A stretch of 11,845 nt of DNA from Gemmatimonadales bacterium (GTDB lineage: Bacteria; Gemmatimonadota; Gemmatimonadetes; Palauibacterales; Palauibacteraceae), in NCBI GenBank assembly GCA_030608825.1, contig JAUWDL010000011.1:1-11845 (forward strand), written 5' to 3'. Below the pieces are notes generated by a model. The model was not told the DNA's origin. It made no database searches and worked only from the letters and a program-made list of their open reading frames with translations. The position numbers and the translations under genes were made by a program. Each line of letters opens with the position of its first letter. The first letter of the stretch is position 1. Of the stretch, positions 5,920 through 11,845 are shown piece by piece.

Positions 5920-7480
5920 GGGAGCCGGACGCTCCTCAAGCCGGGAAAGCCGGAGCGCCGCTTCAGTCGGCGCGGGAATACTCTTCAGCCGCCTGACCGG
6001 CTTCCTTCGCGATCTCGTCATCGCCCGCTTCTTCGGGACGATGGTGGCCGCCGACGCCTATGCGGCGGCGATCAAGATCCCCAATGTGCTCCGCAACCTT
6101 CTCGGCGAGGGCTCTCTCTCTGCCGCGTTCGTGCCCGTCTACAGCTCGCTCCTGGAAGGCGATCGGGTCGGGCGCGACGCGCCCGCCCTCCTGGCGCGAC
6201 GCGTGCTCGGCCGGTTGATCCTGCTGGCCGGGGTTCTCTCCGCGCTCGGGGTGGCGCTGGCGCCGTGGCTGACCCGTATCGTGGCACCCGGCTTCGACGC
6301 CGAGACATCGGCCCTCACCACCCAGCTCGTGAGGATCCTGTTCCCGATGGCCGGGGTGATGATTCTCGCGGCCTGGTGTCTCGGCGTGCTGAACAGCCAT
6401 CGCCGGTTTTTCCTCCCGTTTGCGGCTCCGGTGCTGTGGAACCTGGCTCAGGTAGCGGGACTCCTCCTGGGCGCCCGCTTCGGTTGGAGCCCGCTGATTC
6501 AGGTCCTGGCCTGGTCGACGCTGGCCGGGAGCCTACTTCAGCTGGGCGTGCAGCTACCGACGGCGCGCAGACTGGCCAGGAGCGTTCGTCCGCTGCTGGA
6601 TCGCGGTTCGGAGCCCGTTCGGCGGGTCATGCGCAACATGGTGCCGGTCGCCGCGAGCCAGGGGATCTTCCAGATCGCCAGCTTTGCGGACGTGATCCTC
6701 GCGAGCTTCCTGCCCGCCGGGGCGGTCGTCGGCCTGTACTACGCCCAGCGCCTGGCGTATCTGCCGCTGAGCCTCTTCGGCGTCTCCGTCGCCGCGGCGG
6801 CGCTTCCGGAGATGTCCCGGCAGACGGGACCGGAAGCGCTGCGCTCCAGGCTCGTGAACGGGTTCTTCCAGATCCTCTACTTTGTGCTTCCCTCAGCGAT
6901 AGCCCTGATCCTCTTCGGGGATCTGGCGGTCCGTATCGTCTTCCAGCGCGGGGCGTTCGACGAATACAGCACGCAGCTCGTGAGCGGCATCCTGATCGCG
7001 TACTCGGTCGGGCTGGTCGCCACGAGCTCCGTCAAGCTCTTCGCCGGCGGCTTTCACGCCATGCAGGACACCAGGACGCCGATGCGCTTTGCCGCGATCT
7101 CTGTGGCTTCAGGGATCGCCCTCGGGGCCTCGGCGATGCTACTGATGCGCGGAGCCGGCTACGGGGCGCTCTCGGCGGCCGGGCTGGCGCTCGGAGGCTC
7201 GGTGGGCGCGTGGCTGAACCTGCTGCTGCTGTGGTCAGGTCTCCGCCGCCGCGTGGGCGTCCTGTTCGAGGGCGCAGCGCTTCGGCCGCTCGTACGCCTC
7301 TGCGCGGCGGCGCTGGCGGGCGCCGCGGCCGGATCCGTGGCCCGGCTTGCGCTGACGGCGAGGATCGACTCGGAAACCACGATCGGGGCGGCGGCCGTGC
7401 TGACCGGAACGCTACTCGCCGCCGGCGTAGTGTACCTGTCGATCGTCCGCAGGCCCCCCCGCCCGATCTCGAATGGCTGA
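5912..7480 (+). CDS. murJ: Lipid II flippase MurJ
   Basis: MurJ (MviN) is an inner-membrane MOP-superfamily transporter that flips undecaprenyl-linked lipid II to the periplasm for peptidoglycan synthesis. From GTG 5912 the protein has 522 residues, the usual size for 14 membrane helices. The family marks are SRLTGFLRD at residues 26-34 (Arg27 and Arg33 match conserved cavity arginines), IPNVLRNLLGEGSLSAAFVP from residue 56, then FADVILASFLPAGAV, LYYAQRLAYLPLSLFGVSVA and PEMSR in the middle helices. The start is uncertain. GTG 5912 overlaps the preceding stop by 8 nt (GTGACTGA) and gives a sensible N terminus, but AAGGAG at 5891-5896 is 15 nt away. ATG 5870 is the alternative and would add 14 residues. 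The stop overlaps uvrC by 8 nt (ATGGCTGA), the same geometry. Confidence 0.93.
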   Translation: MTEGAGRSSSRESRSAASVGAGILFSRLTGFLRDLVIARFFGTMVAADAYAAAIKIPNVLRNLLGEGSLSAAFVPVYSSLLEGDRVGRDAPALLARRVLGRLILLAGVLSALGVALAPWLTRIVAPGFDAETSALTTQLVRILFPMAGVMILAAWCLGVLNSHRRFFLPFAAPVLWNLAQVAGLLLGARFGWSPLIQVLAWSTLAGSLLQLGVQLPTARRLARSVRPLLDRGSEPVRRVMRNMVPVAASQGIFQIASFADVILASFLPAGAVVGLYYAQRLAYLPLSLFGVSVAAAALPEMSRQTGPEALRSRLVNGFFQILYFVLPSAIALILFGDLAVRIVFQRGAFDEYSTQLVSGILIAYSVGLVATSSVKLFAGGFHAMQDTRTPMRFAAISVASGIALGASAMLLMRGAGYGALSAAGLALGGSVGAWLNLLLLWSGLRRRVGVLFEGAALRPLVRLCAAALAGAAAGSVARLALTARIDSETTIGAAAVLTGTLLAAGVVYLSIVRRPPRPISNG

Positions 7481-9368
7481 GTCGAAGCGAGAGCAGCTCA
7501 AGAGCCAGATAGGCCGCCTTCCAACCGGGGCCGGCGTTTACATGTTTCGGGACTCCCGGGGCAGGGTGCTCTACGTCGGCAAAGCGAAGTCTCTGCGCGC
7601 GAGGGTAAGGAGCTATCTGAGCGCGGAGCGGGACCCCTCTCCGAAGCGGCGACAGATGGCCCGCCGCATCGCCTCGCTCGAGAGCTATGTGGCGGAGTCC
7701 GAGACCGAGGCGCTGCTGCTGGAGTGGAATCTGATCCGGGAGTACCAACCGCCGTTCAACATCCAGCTCAGGGATGACAAGAGCTATCCCTACATCCGGG
7801 TGACGCTCGGAGAGCCCTTTCCGAGAGTTCTGGTGACGCGGCGTCTCATCCGGGATGGGAGCCGGTACTTCGGCCCCTATACGAACGTCGGCGCGATGAG
7901 GAGCGCGCTGCGCACGATCAAGGAGCTCTACACTGTCCGAAGCTGCCGCTACGAGCTTCCCAAGAAGCTGCCGCCCCGTCCATGCCTCGACTACCACATC
8001 GGTCGCTGCAAGGCGCCCTGCGCCGGTTACCAGGCGGAGGAGGACTACCGGGGCATGATCGAGGAGATCCTGGACGTTCTGGGCGGCCGCACCGGCGCGG
8101 TTCGCCGCCGCGTTCGCGACAAGATGAAGGGGGCCGCGGACGCCATGGAGTACGAGCGGGCCGCCGAGCTCCGAGATGTGCTGCGGGGGCTCGAGACGAT
8201 CGAACGGCGGCAGGCCGCCGTAGACCATCGCGGGGGTGAGCACGATGTCGTGGGGCTCCGCCGCGAGGGCACCCTGGCGTGCGGCGTCATTCTCAAGGTG
8301 CGGGAAGGGCGCCTTCTCGGACGCGAGATCCATTTCCTCCAGAACGTGGGTGACGAAGAGGACGCGGAGCTCACGGCGGCCCTGGTGAGCGGCCACTACC
8401 TCCGGCGGCAGGACCTCCCGGCCGAGCTCCTCGTCCCGGAAGACTTTCCGGACCGGGAGCTGATTCAGGAGCATCTGTCCACGCGGCGAGCCGGCCCGCT
8501 GCGCGTGCACGTGCCACAGCGGGGCGCCAAGCGCCGCCTCGTGGAGCTGGCCGCCGCCAACGCCGCCGATGTGTTGAGGGAGGAGCATCTTCGGCTCGAC
8601 GCGATGAGGGAGGCGGGCACGCCGAGCGACGACGCCGCGGGCGTTCCGGCGGCGGCACGCCGGCTGGCGGAATCATTCGAGCTTCCCGCCCCGCCGCGGC
8701 GGATCGTATGCTTCGACATATCCACCCTCGGCGGCTCGTCGTCGGTAGGCAGCGCGGTGTGGCTCGAGGATGGAAAGCCCTTCTCGGATGAGTACCGGAG
8801 GTTCCGAATCCGCGAGGTGCCCGACGGGGAGACGGACGATTACGCGATGATGCAGGAAGTGGTCAGACGCTACTTCGATCGCAGAGTAGAGGAGGGCCGG
8901 CACCTGCCCGACCTCGTGCTGGTGGACGGCGGCCGCGGCCAGCTCGCCGCGGCCATGCAGGCGATGGAGGCGGCCGGCGTGTCCGATCTGCCGGCCGTGG
9001 CGCTCGCCAAGCGTGAAGAGGAGGTGTACCGCCCGGGCGACCCGGAGCCGCTCCGGCTCGATCGACGCGACCCGGGCCTGCACTGGCTCCAACGCGCTCG
9101 GGACGAGGCACATCGGTTCGCGCTCGCCTACAACCGCACCCTGCGGCGACGCCGGCTTCTCAGATCCCGTCTGTCCGAGATCCGCGGCGTCGGACCGGCC
9201 CGTGAGCAGGCGCTGCTCCAGCGCTTCGGCAGCCTCGAGGCGATTCGGGGTGCGACGCTCGACGAGCTGGCGGCCACGCCGGGCGTCGGTCCGGGCACGG
9301 CCGAGCGCATTCTCGCCAAGCTCGCGGAGGGATCGGCCTCTCGACGCCTACCGTGCGAGGACGATTGA
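7473..9368 (+). CDS. uvrC: Excinuclease ABC subunit C (UvrC)
   Basis: UvrC makes both incisions around a lesion after UvrAB recognition in nucleotide excision repair. All parts are present in the 631-residue product. The GIY-YIG domain (about residues 14-95) includes GVYMF, VLYVGKAKSL with Arg42, and the catalytic Glu84 in LLLEWNLI. Four cysteines (158, 171, 179, 183) fit the [4Fe-4S] ligand pattern described for UvrC. The UvrB-binding UVR motif is at about 217-247. In the RNase H-like 5'-nuclease domain, Asp415 (FDIST), Asp485 (LVDGGRGQL) and His547 (DEAHRFA) form the active site. The tandem helix-hairpin-helix region spans about 567-617, with GVGPAREQALLQRFGS and TPGVGPGTAERIL. A small deviation is Thr418 where most relatives have His (FDxSH). 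The ATG lies inside murJ (8-nt overlap), and the stop shares one base with gltX. Confidence 0.97.
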   Translation: MAESKREQLKSQIGRLPTGAGVYMFRDSRGRVLYVGKAKSLRARVRSYLSAERDPSPKRRQMARRIASLESYVAESETEALLLEWNLIREYQPPFNIQLRDDKSYPYIRVTLGEPFPRVLVTRRLIRDGSRYFGPYTNVGAMRSALRTIKELYTVRSCRYELPKKLPPRPCLDYHIGRCKAPCAGYQAEEDYRGMIEEILDVLGGRTGAVRRRVRDKMKGAADAMEYERAAELRDVLRGLETIERRQAAVDHRGGEHDVVGLRREGTLACGVILKVREGRLLGREIHFLQNVGDEEDAELTAALVSGHYLRRQDLPAELLVPEDFPDRELIQEHLSTRRAGPLRVHVPQRGAKRRLVELAAANAADVLREEHLRLDAMREAGTPSDDAAGVPAAARRLAESFELPAPPRRIVCFDISTLGGSSSVGSAVWLEDGKPFSDEYRRFRIREVPDGETDDYAMMQEVVRRYFDRRVEEGRHLPDLVLVDGGRGQLAAAMQAMEAAGVSDLPAVALAKREEEVYRPGDPEPLRLDRRDPGLHWLQRARDEAHRFALAYNRTLRRRRLLRSRLSEIRGVGPAREQALLQRFGSLEAIRGATLDELAATPGVGPGTAERILAKLAEGSASRRLPCEDD

Positions 9369-10816
9369 TGGTCCGAACCCGATTCGCCCCCAGCCCGACT
9401 GGCTCGCTCCACCTCGGCAACGCCCGTACGGCGGCACTCAACTGGTTATACGCGCGCCAGCAGGGCGGTGCCTTCATCCTCCGTTTCGAGGACACGGACC
9501 TGGAGCGCCACGTGGAGGGCGCCGAGCGCGACATCCAAGATGCGCTCGAGTGGCTGGGGCTGGTTCCCGATGAGGGACCGTTCGCCGGTGGGGAGCACGG
9601 GCCGTATCGGCAGAGCGAGAGAGCCGAGATCTACCGCGAGCATGCCGAACGTCTGCTGGCCGAGGGCCGGGCGTACCGTTGCTACTGCACGCCGGAGGAG
9701 CTGGATGCCCGCCGAACGGAAGCGAGAGCCGGGAAGGGTGACGTGCGCTACGACGGCCGTTGCAGAGAGCTGTCGTCCGAGGAGGAGGCACGCCTCATCG
9801 CCTCGGGACGCTCCGCCTCCGTCCGATTCCGGGTCGAGCCGGGCGTCGTTCACTATCGAGATCGCGTGCGCGGCGACCTGACCGTGGAGGGCGAGCAACT
9901 CGGAGACCAGGTCATCCTCCGTTCCGATGGGAGACCCACGTACAACTTCGCGGTCGTTGTCGACGATCTCCTGATGGGGATCACGCACGTGATACGCGGG
10001 GCCGGCCATCTCTCCAACACGCCCAAGCAAGTGTTGTTCTACGAGGCGCTGGGGGCCGTCCCTCCCGAGTTCCTTCACCTGCCGTCGGTCTTGGCTCCGG
10101 GTGGAGGCAAGCTCTCGAAGCGTGCCGGCGCGCCGGGGCTGCTGGAATACCGTGATCAGGGATACCACCCCGAGGGTCTCCTCAACTACCTCTCCCTCCT
10201 CTCCTGGTCCAGCTCCAGCGGGAAGGAGGTGCTGTCGCGAGATCAGCTGATCGCCGAGGTCGATCTGGGTCGGATAGGTGTCGCCAACCCGGAGGTCGAT
10301 CCTGAGAAGCTGCGTTGGTTGTCCGGCCAGCACTACCGGCACGAGTCGATCGACGTGCTGCAGCGGGGGCTCCGCGACCGATTGGCGGGCCGGTTCGAGC
10401 TGGAGGCTCGGCGGTTACGGGCGCTCGCCGAGGTCCTGCGGGATCGCATACAGATCCTTGCCGACGCCGATCCTGTCTGTGAGCTCGTTCTCCCGGAGCC
10501 GGATCTCTCGAGCTCGGACGCCGTGGAGGCGCTCCGGGAGCCGACGGCGGGTCGGGCGCTGCGCCAGGTGGCGCAGCGGTGGGAGACGCTGCAGAGCTGG
10601 GCACGGGCTGAGCTGAAGGAAGAGCTCGCCGCCGCGGGGCGGGAGGCGGGTCTCAAGGGCCGTTCCCTCTATCACCCGGTCCGTGCCGCGCTGACCGGCG
10701 CCGTCCAGGGTCCTGATGTCCCCGATGTGGCCTACATCCTGGGCCGGGAGACGACGGCCGCGCGTCTGGCGGCCGGGCTGACAGAGGCGGAGGACGGCGA
10801 GGCCGGGGGAGCGTGA
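9368..10816 (+). CDS. gltX: Glutamate--tRNA ligase (GluRS), somewhat divergent
   Basis: GluRS activates glutamate with ATP and charges tRNA-Glu (and, where GatCAB is used, tRNA-Gln). The 482-residue product has the class Ib synthetase layout. FAPSPTGSLHLGN has the HIGH-equivalent HLGN at residues 15-18; Arg5 and Glu41 (FEDTD) match glutamate-site residues. Cys105, Cys107 and Cys132 (RCYC...GRC) recall the zinc-site region. GRPTYNFAVVVDD follows, then the KMSKR-equivalent KLSKR at 248-252, and the helical anticodon-binding region ends with LYHPVRAALTG. It is full-length GluRS rather than the shorter glutamyl-Q-tRNA(Asp) synthetase. Unusually, the near-invariant acidic pair in RG(E)(D/E)H is replaced by Ala212-Gly213 (RGAGHLSNT), and KLSKRHG reads KLSKRAG. 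ATG 9368 shares one base with the uvrC stop (TGATG); a GTG at 9353 would add five residues. Whether the genome has a second gltX is unknown. Confidence 0.93.
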   Translation: MVRTRFAPSPTGSLHLGNARTAALNWLYARQQGGAFILRFEDTDLERHVEGAERDIQDALEWLGLVPDEGPFAGGEHGPYRQSERAEIYREHAERLLAEGRAYRCYCTPEELDARRTEARAGKGDVRYDGRCRELSSEEEARLIASGRSASVRFRVEPGVVHYRDRVRGDLTVEGEQLGDQVILRSDGRPTYNFAVVVDDLLMGITHVIRGAGHLSNTPKQVLFYEALGAVPPEFLHLPSVLAPGGGKLSKRAGAPGLLEYRDQGYHPEGLLNYLSLLSWSSSSGKEVLSRDQLIAEVDLGRIGVANPEVDPEKLRWLSGQHYRHESIDVLQRGLRDRLAGRFELEARRLRALAEVLRDRIQILADADPVCELVLPEPDLSSSDAVEALREPTAGRALRQVAQRWETLQSWARAELKEELAAAGREAGLKGRSLYHPVRAALTGAVQGPDVPDVAYILGRETTAARLAAGLTEAEDGEAGGA

Positions 10817-11845
10817 CCTCCTTCTCCCTCGAGTGCGGCGCGTGCGGAGAGAGCCCGGAGGTCGCCCCCGGCGCATCGGTCTGTCCGGCATGCGCGAAGC
10901 CGCTTCTGGTACGCTATGCCCTCGATGGCATGGATGGGCCGGAGCTCATCGAGAGATGGAGCCGGCGGCCGTGCGACGTTGGCATGTGGCGCTTCCGCGA
11001 GATCCTCCCCATCGCTGACGGTGAGACGCCGGTGAGCCTCGGAGAGGGCGCGACGCCACTTCTGCCTCTCGGCGATATCGACGGTCTGCAGGGGTTGCTC
11101 GCGTACGTGAAGGACGAGGGGCGGAACCCCACGGGAAGCTTCAAGGATCGCGGCCTGTCGGCGGCTGTGACACGGGCCGTTCTGGACGGAGCCTCATCCT
11201 TCGTCGTCCCGAGCGCGGGGAACGCCGGAGTCTCGCTGGCAGCCTACGCGAGCCGGGCGGGGAAGAGGGCCCGCGTCTACCTTCCGGCGGACACCCCCGA
11301 GATGGTCGTGAGGCGAACGCGGGCGGCGGGTGGTGAGGTGCGGCCCGTCGATGGCCTGATTACCGACTGCGGTGCGAAAGCACGTGAATACGCGGCCCGC
11401 ACCGAGGCCTTGGATCTCTCCACCCTGCGCGAGCCCTACCGAATCGAAGGCAAGAAGACGATGATGCTCGAGATCGTGCAGGCGCTCGGTTGGCGTGCCC
11501 CTGACGCGATCGTCTATCCGACGGGCGGCGGAACCGGATTGATCGGCAGCTGGAAGGCGCTCGGGGAGTTGGCGGCGATGGGCATCGCGGCGGCCACCAC
11601 GCGCTGCTACGCGGTGCAGGCGGGTGGTTGCGCCCCGATCGTCCGGGCCTTCGGCGAAGGTGCGCTCGCGGCCGAACCGTGGATCGGGGCGCAGACCCGG
11701 GCCTATGGCCTCAGGGTTCCGTTCGGGTTGGGCGATTCGTTGATCCTGAAGGCGCTGCGGGAGAGCGGAGGAGAGGCGCTCGCCGTCTCCGACGAGGAGT
11801 CGGAAGCGGCCGCCATCGAGCTGGGGAAGGCTGGCGTCAGCGCTT
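10813..11845 (+). CDS. thrC: Threonine synthase, 3' end outside window
   Basis: Threonine synthase uses PLP to convert O-phospho-L-homoserine to threonine. The frame opens at GTG 10813, overlapping the gltX stop by 4 nt (GTGA), and stays open for 344 codons to the window edge. The N terminus holds a zinc-ribbon-like four-cysteine cluster (Cys8, Cys11, Cys24, Cys27; CxxC...CPAC) followed by LLVRYALDG, as in the threonine synthase form found in many bacteria and archaea. GEGATPLLPL is the fold-II entry motif. NPTGSFKDRGLS carries the PLP-binding Lys111, SAGNAGVSLAAYASRAG is the substrate/cofactor loop, and GGGTG at 238-242 is the phosphate-binding loop. Related fold-II enzymes such as cysteate synthase are possible, but threonine synthase fits best. 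About 50-70 C-terminal residues are probably missing. Confidence 0.92.
   Translation, partial: MTSFSLECGACGESPEVAPGASVCPACAKPLLVRYALDGMDGPELIERWSRRPCDVGMWRFREILPIADGETPVSLGEGATPLLPLGDIDGLQGLLAYVKDEGRNPTGSFKDRGLSAAVTRAVLDGASSFVVPSAGNAGVSLAAYASRAGKRARVYLPADTPEMVVRRTRAAGGEVRPVDGLITDCGAKAREYAARTEALDLSTLREPYRIEGKKTMMLEIVQALGWRAPDAIVYPTGGGTGLIGSWKALGELAAMGIAAATTRCYAVQAGGCAPIVRAFGEGALAAEPWIGAQTRAYGLRVPFGLGDSLILKALRESGGEALAVSDEESEAAAIELGKAGVSA

Noticed and set aside
6265..7512. 415-codon plus-strand frame overlapping murJ in another phase
   Set aside because: The translation is Arg/Gly/Ala-rich and motif-free. The other phase encodes the complete MurJ with all family signatures.
7032..8588. 518-codon open frame on the minus strand across the murJ/uvrC junction
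   Set aside because: It lies wholly antisense to two strongly recognised genes. Its translation is a low-complexity Arg/Pro/Ala/His-rich string with no known motif, as expected where GC3-rich codons suppress stops on the other strand.
1..11845. Search for a defence system, mobile element, CRISPR array, tRNA or rRNA
   Set aside because: No transposase, integrase, terminal inverted repeats, regularly spaced repeats or cloverleaf/rRNA-like sequence was seen. All sizeable frames with recognisable motifs are housekeeping genes.

Overview
The window is high G+C (by eye about two thirds) and carries protein-coding genes only, all on the plus strand and very tightly packed. An OmpH/Skp periplasmic chaperone implies an outer membrane. 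A BshC-type bacillithiol ligase implies a bacillithiol-making lineage. Together with the G+C content these suggest a Gram-negative, bacillithiol-producing group such as Gemmatimonadota or a related FCB or Acidobacteriota-like phylum. This placement is an inference of moderate confidence; no rRNA or other decisive marker is present.

Layout. Bases 2-247 are the 3' end of an OmpH/Skp-family gene. A gap of 234 bases follows and holds a plausible sigma70-type promoter (about 422-451). From there nine complete genes and one truncated gene run in one direction: fabZ (482-940); an unannotated 43-residue single-pass membrane microprotein (974-1105); nadB (1163-2743); rlmH (2740-3195); a SAM-dependent methyltransferase (3205-3948); bshC (3945-5576); a 99-residue membrane/coiled-coil protein (5620-5919); murJ (5912-7480); uvrC (7473-9368); gltX (9368-10816); and thrC, cut by the window edge (10813 onward). 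Most junctions overlap by 1, 4 or 8 nt and the largest internal gap is 57 nt, so this looks like one long housekeeping operon with translational coupling.

How the genes work together. They do not form one pathway. They cover fatty-acid elongation (FabZ), NAD synthesis (NadB), ribosome maturation (RlmH), low-molecular-weight thiol synthesis (BshC and possibly the coupled methyltransferase), peptidoglycan precursor export (MurJ), DNA repair (UvrC), tRNA charging (GltX) and threonine synthesis (ThrC). The envelope theme (Skp, FabZ, small membrane proteins, MurJ) is the only loose thread.

I saw no mobile element, CRISPR array, RNA gene or defence system. The points most worth following up are the methyltransferase translationally coupled to bshC (a candidate bacillithiol-modifying enzyme), the two small membrane proteins, an unusual substitution in the GluRS active-site region, and the absence of lpxD/lpxA beside skp-fabZ.
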